58,551 nt of DNA from Flavobacteriales bacterium (lineage in GTDB: Bacteria; Bacteroidota; Bacteroidia; JANQJC01): the NCBI GenBank assembly GCA_028281825.1, contig JANQJC010000101.1, positions 1 through 58,551 of the forward strand. The letters run 5' to 3'. Within the stretch, counting starts at the first letter, position 1; every line of letters begins with the position of its first letter. Positions 43,580 through 52,666 of this stretch are shown piece by piece. Under the pieces are notes generated by a model, which saw only the letters and a program-made list of their open reading frames with translations, did not search any database and had not been told where the DNA came from. Both the position numbers and the translations under genes were made by a program.

Positions 43580-44893
43580 GTGCGGGATTTCCTCAATAAA
43601 TACCTCAATAATTTTTCAGCATTGCAGATATTTCAACTGCTGCGCTTTGGAATGCTTTTCCTCACCGGGATGCTTCTGTTAAGAGGTGGGTTGGAAACAA
43701 CAGAACTTGGAAAGTATGAGAACTTGCTCTTTTTTGGGAGTCTATTAAGTTTTTTTTGGATTTCGGGGTTCGTGAGGTCGATACTCTCCTTGCACAAGGA
43801 CTTTGAGAGAAATGATACCAGGCTCTTTTTCAACACGGCTATGGCTATGTTGGTTTGCAGTCTTATGGCTGCATTTATTTTTCTTGGTATAGTGAACATT
43901 GGTTCTGAGTATGAGATGCTTAAAAAGTTTGCTCTTGAGTTTGGGGTATACATTGCCTTGATAGGACCTTCATTTTTGATTGAGTATATCTATTTGCTTC
44001 GTAACAAAAGCCGATTGATAATTGGCTATGGGGTATTCATATTTCTTCTTCAACTGGCACTAGTTACGATACCTGTTTTTTTAGGGTATGGTTTAGAGTA
44101 TTCCATTCATGGGTTACTATTAGTAAGTATAGTTAGATTAGTTTGGCTCATCACAATTTTGGGCCCGATAAGTGAATGGAAAGTAAACAGCAAAGTCTTA
44201 AGTAGAGTAATCACTCTGGCCTGGCCGCTTATGTTGAGCACGCTCATGAGTGGATCTGCTGAGTACATCGATGGAATATTGGTTACGTGGTTTTTTGATG
44301 AAGCCACTTTCGCGGTGTTTAGATATGGCGCTAAGGAGTTTCCCTTATTTCTATTGGTAGCTAATGCCTTTAGTAATACTATGGTTCCTGAGATAGCCAA
44401 GGCTGGGCAAAACCTTTCTCAAGTGCTGGATAAGATAAAACGCAATTCGGCCATTATGATGCATATTTTCTTTCCCCTTTCAATATTGCTGATGGTAGCC
44501 AGTCCTTTTTTATACCCTGTATTTTTCAAACTTGAGTTTTCTGAGAGTGCTGTGGTATTCAATACTTATTTGCTGTTACTAATTGGCAGGGTTGCTTTTC
44601 CACAGACCATTCTTATTGGTAAACAAAAGATGTGGGGAGTTTTTAATGCTGCTGTTTTAGAAATATTGCTGAATCTAATATTGAGCTTACTTTTAGTAAG
44701 ATATATAGGTCTTATGGGTTTGGCTCTTGCTACTGTGCTTTCTAGTAATTTAGAGAAGTTTTATTTGAGCTATAGGGTTTGGAAGGAATATCGCATTAAA
44801 CCACAAAAATACCTTGACCTAAAATGGTACTTTATCTACGCAATCCTTCTTTCTATTATCTTTTGTACCTTTACAGCTTTTCGGCAACCTTGA
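43580..44893 (+). CDS. Oligosaccharide flippase (Wzx/MOP-type)
   Basis: A 437-aa membrane protein with about 12-14 helices of the polysaccharide-transporter group. Typical are SALQIFQLLRFGMLFLTG in helix 1, ILVTWFFDEATFAVFRYGAKEFPLF in the middle, and VPEIAKAGQN. It likely flips lipid-linked glycans across the inner membrane. The start is a GTG directly after the stop of the GT-C gene, so the two are one translational unit. Its substrate is not known. Confidence 0.75.
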   Translation: MRDFLNKYLNNFSALQIFQLLRFGMLFLTGMLLLRGGLETTELGKYENLLFFGSLLSFFWISGFVRSILSLHKDFERNDTRLFFNTAMAMLVCSLMAAFIFLGIVNIGSEYEMLKKFALEFGVYIALIGPSFLIEYIYLLRNKSRLIIGYGVFIFLLQLALVTIPVFLGYGLEYSIHGLLLVSIVRLVWLITILGPISEWKVNSKVLSRVITLAWPLMLSTLMSGSAEYIDGILVTWFFDEATFAVFRYGAKEFPLFLLVANAFSNTMVPEIAKAGQNLSQVLDKIKRNSAIMMHIFFPLSILLMVASPFLYPVFFKLEFSESAVVFNTYLLLLIGRVAFPQTILIGKQKMWGVFNAAVLEILLNLILSLLLVRYIGLMGLALATVLSSNLEKFYLSYRVWKEYRIKPQKYLDLKWYFIYAILLSIIFCTFTAFRQP

Positions 44894-44920
44894 ATTAATG
44901 TTAAATTTAACATATTTTTG
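44890..44920 (+). promoter_or_regulatory. Promoter with palindromic operator (TTG-N20-TATTTTTG)
   Basis: TTG at 44890-44892 and TATTTTTG at 44913-44920 are 20 bases apart. Between them ATGTTAAATTTAACAT (44898-44913) is a perfect 16-bp palindrome that reaches into the -7 box, an ideal place for a dimeric repressor. Confidence 0.55.
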
Positions 44921-44928
44921 CATTAATT

Positions 44929-44958
44929 AACACTAACGAAAATTGTAACACTAACGAA
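44929..44958 (+). repeat. Two direct repeats AACACTAACGAA in the 5' leader
   Basis: Identical 12-mers at 44929-44940 and 44947-44958, 18 nt apart, in the predicted leader of the Asp-box cargo gene. Confidence 0.6.
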
Positions 44959-44977
44959 CACAAACAAAAAACACGTA

Positions 44978-46822
44978 ATGAAAAGATTATTACTACCTAT
45001 TGGTTTGTTTTTGATTTCATTTGCCGTAATGGGTCAAAACCAAGTCTTAAGGAATGCTTCGGTGAAGATTCCAGTTCCTACGAAGCCTGGTGACAGACAA
45101 ATGGCTGGAACACAAAGTGACATTATATTAACACCTCCTGCTGCAGCTGCCGCAAATCCATTGGAGAGAATTATTGGTGGTTCAACTTATGACCTTCAGT
45201 CGAACTCTTCAGTAGGTGGCCGTATTGAAAATGTTGACGGCAAAATTATTGCAGTTTGGACATTTAGTTCAGATGGCGGTACAGGCTTGACCTTTTTAGA
45301 TAGAGGTACAGGATATGCCTATTTTGATGGCAGCGCATGGGATGATAACCCAGGGCAGAGAGTTGAGTCGAAAAGGATTGGATGGCCTTCAATTGTCACT
45401 CTGGCAAATGGTAAAGAAGTTATTGTAAGCCATAATACAGATGCTCAAATTGAAGACCTCCAGATTACTTCAAGGCCAACAATCGGTTCTGGCAGTTGGA
45501 CCGAAGATGTAACCAACTTACAGAGTCCTGCTACTGGCGGCAGTTGGTGGCCAAGAGCAGTTGCTGGTGGTACTGATGGCAACTCTATCCACTTAATTTC
45601 ATTAACTTACCCCGTGGCCAACGGTGGTGCTGCTTACCTTGGCATGGATGGAGCCATACTATATTCTCGCTCTACTGATGGTGGTTCTACATGGGATATT
45701 AGCCATACACAATTGGCGGGTATGGACTCAACTGGCTACCTTGGCTTTAGTGCTGACGATTACGATTGGGCAAACTCGGTAGGTGACACTATTGCATTTG
45801 TTGTTGGTGGTATGTTCCAGGATTTATTCTTGATGAAGTCTACAGATAATGGTGATACCTGGACTAAAACCATGGTACACCAATTTCAGGTTCCAAAGTT
45901 TGATGAAACTCAAGACCTTATTACAGATACAGTAGTAACCAATGATGGTACCGTTTCCGTAATTCTAGACCAAAATGGAATGGCTCACGTTTTTGCGGGG
46001 GGCTGCCCTATTATGAATGATGACACCACTGATGGTCAATTCAGCTTTTTTGGAAACCAAAGTGTGATATACTATTGGAATGAGAACTACGGTAGCAATG
46101 GGCCTGACTCAATTGCTGCTATGGTAGATAGGGATGGTGATATGTTTGCTGGCCTTGCAGATTTGGCTCTTGCATCTAATGGATATACTATTAGCCTGGC
46201 TTCACAACCAAGTGCAGCCATTGATGAGAATGGTGTTATCTATTTGGCTTATAGTGGTGTATGCGAAGACTTGACAGATGGTAATCACCATTACAGGCAT
46301 ATTTACCTTACAAAATCAGAAGACGGTGGTACTAACTGGACTCCTGCTGTTGACTTGAACTATCTTCCAGATGATGAGTTTACAGAAAATGTGTTTGCCA
46401 GCTTAGCGCATAACGTGGATGACCACTTACACATTGTGTATCAGCGTGACTTTGAAGCTGGAATGGCTGTAAGGCCTGAACCAGGTGACCATGGAGTTAC
46501 AAGCAATGAGATAGTTTATGTGAAGGTACCTACTAAATTGAATGTAGGTATGGCTGAAGAAGCTATTATTCACAGGGACTTTAGTATTTATCCAAACCCA
46601 ACCAACGAAAGCGTTACTATGAACTTTATCATGGATAGGGCTGAAGTAGTTGTGGTTGATATCCATGATATGATGGGTAAACTAGTAGAAACTTTCTCAA
46701 ACAAGTCTGCTGCTGGTGCTAACCAACTTGCTTTAGATGTAAGTCACCTTAGTAGTGGTGTTTATTTTATAAATGCAACTGTTGGTGAACAAAGAATAAG
46801 CAAGAAATTGATTGTTGAATAA
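44978..46822 (+). CDS. Asp-box (BNR/sialidase-like) secreted protein with T9SS sorting domain
   Basis: A 614-aa secreted protein (signal peptide ending AVMGQ). Asp-boxes of the form S-x-D-x-G-x-x-W occur three times: SRSTDGGSTWD (about residue 230), KSTDNGDTWTK (about 290) and KSEDGGTNWTP (about 450), indicating a sialidase-type propeller. The catalytic arginine triad of sialidases was not identified, so enzymatic activity is uncertain. A T9SS type A tail opens with IYPNPTNE near residue 533 and ends KKLIVE. Strong promoter and terminator enclose it. Confidence 0.75.
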   Translation: MKRLLLPIGLFLISFAVMGQNQVLRNASVKIPVPTKPGDRQMAGTQSDIILTPPAAAAANPLERIIGGSTYDLQSNSSVGGRIENVDGKIIAVWTFSSDGGTGLTFLDRGTGYAYFDGSAWDDNPGQRVESKRIGWPSIVTLANGKEVIVSHNTDAQIEDLQITSRPTIGSGSWTEDVTNLQSPATGGSWWPRAVAGGTDGNSIHLISLTYPVANGGAAYLGMDGAILYSRSTDGGSTWDISHTQLAGMDSTGYLGFSADDYDWANSVGDTIAFVVGGMFQDLFLMKSTDNGDTWTKTMVHQFQVPKFDETQDLITDTVVTNDGTVSVILDQNGMAHVFAGGCPIMNDDTTDGQFSFFGNQSVIYYWNENYGSNGPDSIAAMVDRDGDMFAGLADLALASNGYTISLASQPSAAIDENGVIYLAYSGVCEDLTDGNHHYRHIYLTKSEDGGTNWTPAVDLNYLPDDEFTENVFASLAHNVDDHLHIVYQRDFEAGMAVRPEPGDHGVTSNEIVYVKVPTKLNVGMAEEAIIHRDFSIYPNPTNESVTMNFIMDRAEVVVVDIHDMMGKLVETFSNKSAAGANQLALDVSHLSSGVYFINATVGEQRISKKLIVE

Positions 46823-46841
46823 TCGGTAACAGGCTTCTTGA

Positions 46842-46877
46842 AACAAAAAAGCCACTCAATTGAGTGGCTTTTTTGTT
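46842..46877. terminator. Long perfect palindromic terminator
   Basis: An 18-bp perfect stem: AACAAAAAAGCCACTCAA (46842-46859) and its complement (46860-46877). The T-run and A-run arms make it work in both directions. It ends the Asp-box gene. Confidence 0.9.
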
Positions 46878-46906
46878 ATATTTTTTTCGGCAATACAGTC
46901 TCTTAA

Positions 46907-47023
46907 CTTAATGGGAATATGCCAACTTATAAAGTAAGCGAAACTGGGCTTTTATCGGGTAGATACCTTATTCGGCTGGGCAATGAATCATCAAGCAATA
47001 CTAAAAAGCTGATAATCAGATAA
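46907..47023 (+). pseudogene. Orphan T9SS C-terminal sorting-domain remnant
   Basis: An open frame just after the terminator, from a TAA at 46904-46906 to a TAA at 47021-47023, contains SETGLLSGRYLIRLGNES and ends TKKLIIR. This is the typical last strand pair of a T9SS type A sorting domain (the G-x-Y-x-x-R-L pattern and a basic KKL end). No signal peptide or catalytic part precedes it. It overlaps the bshB1 stop on the other strand by 8 nt. It is probably the surviving tail of a lost secreted protein. Confidence 0.6.
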
Positions 47024-47732
47024 GATCAAACAGATTATTTGCGCCAATGTAACGTGAAGCAGTAAAACCTTCACCATATTCAACACCAATGATACGCCCC
47101 AGGTCTGAAGCCCTTTCAAGCACGTTTCTAAAAAACTGGGGTGAGGAAATAACGGTTTCAGGTTCTTTTGACTTGGGGTTATAAAACTGTGATTTAAAGG
47201 TTTTTATGGCTTCAATTTTTGTTTCCATAAAATCTGTTACGTCAATCACAATATCAGGCTCAACCGGCAAAAACTGGATGTAATGATAAACAGCTTTTGG
47301 CCTCCATAGCTTTTGGCCTTTACCATCTTGTTTGGTGCTAATCTTAAGCAAGCCTGCCAAAAAGCATGCTTCCGCAATTAGTCGCCCAGCCCTGCCGTGG
47401 TCAGGATGTCTATCATATAGGGCATTGCACAATACAATGTCAGGCTGGTATTGCCTTATTTTTTTGATGAGTTCTAGCTGGTGTTTTTTGTCGTTTGTGA
47501 AGAAACCGTCGGCAAAACCCAGATTATCTCTTAGCTTCACGCCTAATATTTTGCTTGATTCACTCGCTTCTTTGTCCCTTATCTTTGCAGTGCCTCTCGT
47601 GCCCAATTCACCACGTGTAAGATCAAGGATACCTACTTTCTTCTTAAGAAAAATATGTTTGGCTATTGTTGCTCCACATCCAAGCTCAACATCATCAGGA
47701 TGAGCTCCGATAGCCAGTATATCTAGCTTCAT
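47016..47732 (-). CDS. bshB1: Bacillithiol biosynthesis deacetylase BshB1
   Basis: A 238-aa LmbE/PIG-L-type zinc deacetylase. The motif G9-A-H11-P-D13-D14-V-E holds zinc, HPDHGRAGRLI supplies the third ligand, and LTRGELGTRGT is characteristic. It removes the acetyl group from N-acetylglucosaminyl-malate to give glucosaminyl-malate in bacillithiol synthesis. bshA and bshC are not in the window. It lies 4 nt after the glutathione peroxidase-like gene, so the two thiol-related genes may be co-transcribed. Confidence 0.9.
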   Translation of the reverse strand: MKLDILAIGAHPDDVELGCGATIAKHIFLKKKVGILDLTRGELGTRGTAKIRDKEASESSKILGVKLRDNLGFADGFFTNDKKHQLELIKKIRQYQPDIVLCNALYDRHPDHGRAGRLIAEACFLAGLLKISTKQDGKGQKLWRPKAVYHYIQFLPVEPDIVIDVTDFMETKIEAIKTFKSQFYNPKSKEPETVISSPQFFRNVLERASDLGRIIGVEYGEGFTASRYIGANNLFDLI

Positions 47733-47736
47733 TTGA

Positions 47737-48288
47737 TTAGTTTTCGGTTATCCAATTCACTATATCTTCATCAATAGGCAAAGTTTGTGGGTGCACATTT
47801 CTTACCCATTTACCGTTTTCATCTATTAGAAACTTTTGGAAGTTCCATAGCATTTCAGCATCGCTCACCCCATTCAACTCCTTCTTGGTAAGCCATTGGT
47901 ATAAAGGATGTTGATCATCACCCTTCACCGATATTTTGCTGAACATTTGAAAAGTTACACCATAGTTCTTGGTGCAAAATGCCTTTATTTCATCATCGCT
48001 TCCAGGTTCTTGCCCCCCAAAGTTATTGGCAGGAAAACCGATAACTGTAAATTTATCACCGCCAAACTCTTTGTAAAGTTCTTCAAGGTTCTCATATTGG
48101 GGTGTTAGTCCGCATTCACTTGCGGTGTTAACCACCATCACTTTTTTACCTTTGAGTTGAGATAGGTCAAATTCTTGCCCGTCGATGGTAGTCATTTTAA
48201 AATCGTGTAGTGTCTTCATCTCTTGTCCATTTGTTGCAGTTGAAATTTGTATGAAAGCGAATAGCAAACCAAGGTATATTGTTTTCAT
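47737..48288 (-). CDS. Exported glutathione peroxidase-like protein (Cys type)
   Basis: A 183-aa peroxidase with a signal peptide (to about residue 21). C59 in NTASECGLTPQYE is the peroxidatic cysteine rather than selenocysteine. The FPANNFGGQEPGS segment has N where many enzymes have Q, and WNFQKFLIDENG completes the family. It reduces hydroperoxides, probably with thioredoxin-like partners in the periplasm. The neighbouring bshB1 suggests a shared thiol/oxidant theme. Confidence 0.9.
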   Translation of the reverse strand: MKTIYLGLLFAFIQISTATNGQEMKTLHDFKMTTIDGQEFDLSQLKGKKVMVVNTASECGLTPQYENLEELYKEFGGDKFTVIGFPANNFGGQEPGSDDEIKAFCTKNYGVTFQMFSKISVKGDDQHPLYQWLTKKELNGVSDAEMLWNFQKFLIDENGKWVRNVHPQTLPIDEDIVNWITEN

Positions 48289-48320
48289 AGTAGTAGTTTA
48301 AAGTTAGTGGCTAATGATTT

Positions 48321-50450
48321 CTAATCTTCAGGAAATCCATCCTCCGTCCATATGAAGTAACGAGTATTGATGTTGAAATAAGCGGTTTTCCCCTTTTTTT
48401 CTAATCTTATCACATCACCTTCCATTACCTCTCCAGCGTTATCGTACTCGCAACGCAACACAAACTTATTTTCTTTATTAATGTATCCATATTTACCTTC
48501 TTGGGTTACTTTTGCAAGCCCTTCCTTAAAATCACTCGCAGTATCAAATACGCTAGGGGTATTTGTAACCCCTTTAGTATCAATATAGCCAAATTTGTCA
48601 CCACGTTTTACTCGGGCCAAACCTTCAGAAAACGGGTAAGCATCTTCAAATTGGAAAGGAATTACTTTATTATTCTGTTTATCTATATATCCCCATTTTC
48701 CGTTCTTTTTAGCGGCTGCAAGTCCATCAGAGAAATACTTCAAATCTTCATAAGCAGCCGGAATTGCTATTGTACCAGTCTCGTCTATAAACCCTTTTTT
48801 ACCTTTTTTGAGGATAAGAGCTAGCCCGTTTTTAAATCCTGTATTAAAATCAGGGCGTTCTACGCAATCGTATTCAAGCTCAATTGCAACTTTTCCATTC
48901 TCATCCAAAAAACCGCATTTATTGTTTTTCATTACGCGGCGCATGCCTTCAGATAAATCACCTACATCATCATACTCACAAGGAAGTATAATTTCTCCTT
49001 TAATATTTATTAAGCAATAGCGGTCATCTTTTTCAACAATTGAGAGGTTGTTTTTAAAGTCAGTACCATCGTCATAAATAAAATCTATTGCTACTTCACC
49101 TTTGGTGTTTATATAACCTGTCTTTTCATCTTTAACCACTCTGGCCATGCCATTCGAAAACTTATTCGCATCAAAGTATTGAAGCGGAACAGCTTCATGG
49201 CCGTACATATCTACATACCCATAACGCCCATTTTTAAACACACTCGCCATGCCATCTGAAAATTCGAATACGGCTTCATACTTAATAGGTATTACAATTT
49301 TACCATAGGCATTTACCATTCCGTATAGGTCCTCTTTTCCAACAATAGCAAAACCGTTTTTGAATTCTTCAGCATCGTCATAAACGATAGGTATAATGGC
49401 CTCTCCTTTTTTATTGATAAAACCAGCTTTTTCGTCCCTTCCAACAGCCGCCAAGCCTTTTATAAACGGTTCACACCAATCATAAATAGTAGGTATTACT
49501 TTTCTCCCTGTGCCATCAATGTAGCCCCAAAGCCCCCTCTCACTTATAGGATAGAAATTGCTTTTTGATAAGGCAAGGTCCTTAAAAAGTTCATCCTTGT
49601 ATGGATAGTCTGGGTATTCTAGTTTGAATTCAGCAATTGATTCGGTGCTAAAGTCGGTAGTAAACAACTCATACATTTTGGCCCAAGCCTCGGGTACGTT
49701 AGGATTTTTTGGAAACTTCTTGATAAAACTATGATACTCGTCAATGGTTTGATGAGGGGTTGAAAGAATATAAATAGATGCGTGGGCATCGGGTATATAA
49801 GGGCTTTCAGGATACTTATCAATAAAGCGAATAAAGTCTTTTATTGAATTATTGGCAGTAAGGGTTTTGTACAGAGTCTTTTCATAAAGATTTTTGGCTT
49901 TGCCATACTCATTAGCATCAGGATAATTATACATGAAATTCTTGTAAGCTTCGTAAGTCCCAATAGCATCAGCCCGGTCAAACGCCCTTTTGTTTCTCAG
50001 TTCAATTGCATATTCCAACTGTGGGGCATTAGGGAAGGTTTCAATAAACCAATTGCACGTATCAACTGTACTTGCAAATTGGATATAACTATAAGCTAGT
50101 TGATGTATTCTATCCAATTCTATTTCATAGGTTTCTTCTTTCAACCCTATTTTCAAAAGCTTTTTTCTTTCGCGTTCTTTTGTTTTACCAAAGGCTTCCT
50201 CGCTTCTCATCAGGTAGTGTTGCGCTGAGTCAAGGTTATGGAAGGGGGACCTTTGCTGTGCGAACATTACATTTAGTCCATAATAAGCCCCTGCTGGACG
50301 CTTTTTTACAGACTTTTGAAACAAGTCTCTGGCGATACCATAATTATACTCATCCAGTTGTTCAAATGCCTTTTCAAGTGAACCAGCATAAGTTTGAGCG
50401 CTGAGAAGCACTATCAAAATCAATAGAATATTTCTGCAAAAAAAAATCAT
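48321..50450 (-). CDS. WG-repeat protein, exported
   Basis: A 709-aa protein with a signal peptide (to about residue 22). The first 290 residues are helical and look like tetratricopeptide-type or tol-pal-like repeats (DYPYKDELFKD). From about residue 300 come roughly 12 WG (KWG) repeats, each about 30-35 aa with the pattern G-Y-I-D/N-x-x-G-x-x-V-I-P. These repeats are found in surface or periplasmic proteins of unknown function. Its start overlaps the S46 peptidase stop by one base (TGATG). Confidence 0.8.
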   Translation of the reverse strand: MIFFCRNILLILIVLLSAQTYAGSLEKAFEQLDEYNYGIARDLFQKSVKKRPAGAYYGLNVMFAQQRSPFHNLDSAQHYLMRSEEAFGKTKERERKKLLKIGLKEETYEIELDRIHQLAYSYIQFASTVDTCNWFIETFPNAPQLEYAIELRNKRAFDRADAIGTYEAYKNFMYNYPDANEYGKAKNLYEKTLYKTLTANNSIKDFIRFIDKYPESPYIPDAHASIYILSTPHQTIDEYHSFIKKFPKNPNVPEAWAKMYELFTTDFSTESIAEFKLEYPDYPYKDELFKDLALSKSNFYPISERGLWGYIDGTGRKVIPTIYDWCEPFIKGLAAVGRDEKAGFINKKGEAIIPIVYDDAEEFKNGFAIVGKEDLYGMVNAYGKIVIPIKYEAVFEFSDGMASVFKNGRYGYVDMYGHEAVPLQYFDANKFSNGMARVVKDEKTGYINTKGEVAIDFIYDDGTDFKNNLSIVEKDDRYCLINIKGEIILPCEYDDVGDLSEGMRRVMKNNKCGFLDENGKVAIELEYDCVERPDFNTGFKNGLALILKKGKKGFIDETGTIAIPAAYEDLKYFSDGLAAAKKNGKWGYIDKQNNKVIPFQFEDAYPFSEGLARVKRGDKFGYIDTKGVTNTPSVFDTASDFKEGLAKVTQEGKYGYINKENKFVLRCEYDNAGEVMEGDVIRLEKKGKTAYFNINTRYFIWTEDGFPED

Positions 50451-52612
50451 CAGTTAACCAGGGTCATCTCATTTATAAGGTGAGAAGCTCCCGCAAATTT
50501 ATCAATGATAAATAAAGTATATCTAATGTCAACGGAAATATTACGAACTTGGGTTGGGTCATACATGATATCACTCATGGTGCCTTCCCAGTTGCGGTCA
50601 AAGTTGGTACCCACCAATTGCCCTTCTCCATTGATGATTGGGCTACCAGAATTACCACCAGTAGTATGGTTCGAGGCAATAAAGCAAACAGGCATTTTAT
50701 TTTCATACCCATACCTGCCATAATCCTTAGTTTTGTATAGTTGTATCAGTTTTTCTGGAATATCAAACTCTTCGTCACCTGGTTTGTATTTATCCATCAT
50801 GCCTTCTAAGTGGGTAAAGGGTTGGTATTCAGTAGAGTCATTTGGGAAGTATCCTTCCACTTTCCCATAACTTAGGCGCAAGGTAGAGTTTGCGTCAGGA
50901 TAGAATATTCTGGTGTCTTGCATTTCTCTCAACCCCTGAATGTATGTACGCATCATTACATCCAACTTGTCATATGCTTCTCTATTTTCAGGTTTTATCT
51001 TTTCCTGATAAGTAGTGAAGATGGCATTGAAAAGGGCATAACCTGGGTCTTTTAAGAGCTTTTTTACTGATGACTTTTTGTATGAACTTAAGAATTTATC
51101 CATTCGCCCTTTGTCAGTGAAGATGGATTTGGAAAGCACATGATTAGCATATTTTTGATAATCACCTTTGTACTTTTTCATGATTGTGTTGTAAATGTCC
51201 GGCTGCAAACTCTCATCCGTTTCATTAAAGTATATCTCAATAAGTGCAGGAAACATTTTTTTCTCTAGCTCTGGGTAATAGTTCTGAAAACGCTTCTCAG
51301 CATGTTCCTGTAATGACTTGACTTTGGATGCAACTTCTTCATTGGTAGCATATTCTGATTGACTAGTCCTTTCCAATGACTGAAATCTATAAGCATACAG
51401 AATAAGGTCTATACCAAATGCTGCTTCATTAATAAGTGCAAGCGCTTTTTCATATTTTTCTTGTTCAGTGTATATAGCTTCAAACCGCGGAAGTAAATTG
51501 CCATACTTAGCTTTTCGCTCTACTGTTCCATTGGCCCATTGCTGAAATTGTTCTTCCTGTGCTTGCTTTTTTGCAATTGCATCTAATTTTTTAAGTCCGC
51601 GATTTTCACCTTTCCACTTTTTATAATAGTTACTAATACTGGCATACTTTCCCGCATATTTTAACCATACCTCTCTGCTTTTGTTCATCTCTTCCTTCAT
51701 TAGTTTTAGCTTTTGTTCGCGAATTTTAATACCAATAGGGTTTACGACATTTAGTGTTCGTTCAACTGCAAATGAGGTAAGATATTCTTCGGTTCTACCA
51801 GGAAAACCAAATATCATTGTAAAATCATTCTCTTTTACACCACTTAAGGAGATTGGAAAATGGTGTTTTGGTTTGTAGGGTACATTAGATGGGGAATAAT
51901 CTGCCGGCTCATTGTTTATATTGGCGTAAATCCTGAAAAGTGAAAAATCTCCCGTATGGCGAGGCCACATCCAGTTGTCTGTATCGCCGCCAAACTTGCC
52001 TATAGAAGATGGTGGAGCCCCTACAAGTCTCACATCCCTGTAGGTTTCTGTCACGAACATATAAAACTCCGAGCCATAGTAAAATGCTTTTACAGTTGCC
52101 CTATATTGGTTGCCTTCTTCCGCCGTTTTTTCTATATCTCTTGAGTTGACAGTTATTATTGATTCTCGCTGGCTTTCGCTCATTTCATCAGTTACACCTT
52201 CCAGTACTTGTTCGGTTACATCCTCCATTCTCACTAAGAAAGTGGCTGTAAGGCCAGAGTTTGGCAACTCTTCATTTCTATCCATAGCCCAGAAACCATC
52301 TTTTAAGTAGTCTTTCTCTACTGTGCTATGGTTTTGAATAGAACTATACCCACAATGGTGATTGGTAAGCAATAAGCCTCCAGCTGAAATCAATTCACCC
52401 GTGCAGCCACCACCAAAACGCACTACGGCATCCTTTAGGCTTGCATTATTTACGCTGTATATATCTTCAGCACTCAGCTTTAGGCCTTTAGACTGCATGT
52501 CAGCTTCATTGTATTTCTTTAGCAACAATGGAAGCCACATGCCTTCGTCAGCATGGGCGCTCAAGCTGGCTAATACGAATAATAAAAGAAATTTGATAAA
52601 TAAGTTTTTCAT
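50450..52612 (-). CDS. S46 dipeptidyl-peptidase, DPP11-type (Asp/Glu-specific)
   Basis: A 720-aa exported serine peptidase (signal peptide to about residue 21). H85 in LLTNHHCG, D222 in RHTGDFSLFRIY and S655 in TGGNSGSPI form the catalytic set. Residue 673 is arginine in TNFDRNWEG. In this family arginine at that position marks DPP11, which cuts after Asp or Glu, while glycine marks DPP7. The residue numbers equal those of the Porphyromonas enzyme as I remember it. It generates dipeptides in the periplasm. A WG-repeat gene follows with one-base overlap. Confidence 0.9.
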   Translation of the reverse strand: MKNLFIKFLLLFVLASLSAHADEGMWLPLLLKKYNEADMQSKGLKLSAEDIYSVNNASLKDAVVRFGGGCTGELISAGGLLLTNHHCGYSSIQNHSTVEKDYLKDGFWAMDRNEELPNSGLTATFLVRMEDVTEQVLEGVTDEMSESQRESIITVNSRDIEKTAEEGNQYRATVKAFYYGSEFYMFVTETYRDVRLVGAPPSSIGKFGGDTDNWMWPRHTGDFSLFRIYANINNEPADYSPSNVPYKPKHHFPISLSGVKENDFTMIFGFPGRTEEYLTSFAVERTLNVVNPIGIKIREQKLKLMKEEMNKSREVWLKYAGKYASISNYYKKWKGENRGLKKLDAIAKKQAQEEQFQQWANGTVERKAKYGNLLPRFEAIYTEQEKYEKALALINEAAFGIDLILYAYRFQSLERTSQSEYATNEEVASKVKSLQEHAEKRFQNYYPELEKKMFPALIEIYFNETDESLQPDIYNTIMKKYKGDYQKYANHVLSKSIFTDKGRMDKFLSSYKKSSVKKLLKDPGYALFNAIFTTYQEKIKPENREAYDKLDVMMRTYIQGLREMQDTRIFYPDANSTLRLSYGKVEGYFPNDSTEYQPFTHLEGMMDKYKPGDEEFDIPEKLIQLYKTKDYGRYGYENKMPVCFIASNHTTGGNSGSPIINGEGQLVGTNFDRNWEGTMSDIMYDPTQVRNISVDIRYTLFIIDKFAGASHLINEMTLVN

Positions 52613-52666
52613 GCCTATCAGGTTAAATGAAGGGCTAAAATATTAAAAGCAAATCAATCATTTTTA

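Noticed and set aside
44978-46822. True sialidase
   Set aside because: Asp-boxes are present but I could not place the arginine triad, so only the fold is claimed.
47737-48288. Selenocysteine glutathione peroxidase
   Set aside because: The active-site codon encodes cysteine (C59), with no in-frame TGA and no need for a SECIS element.
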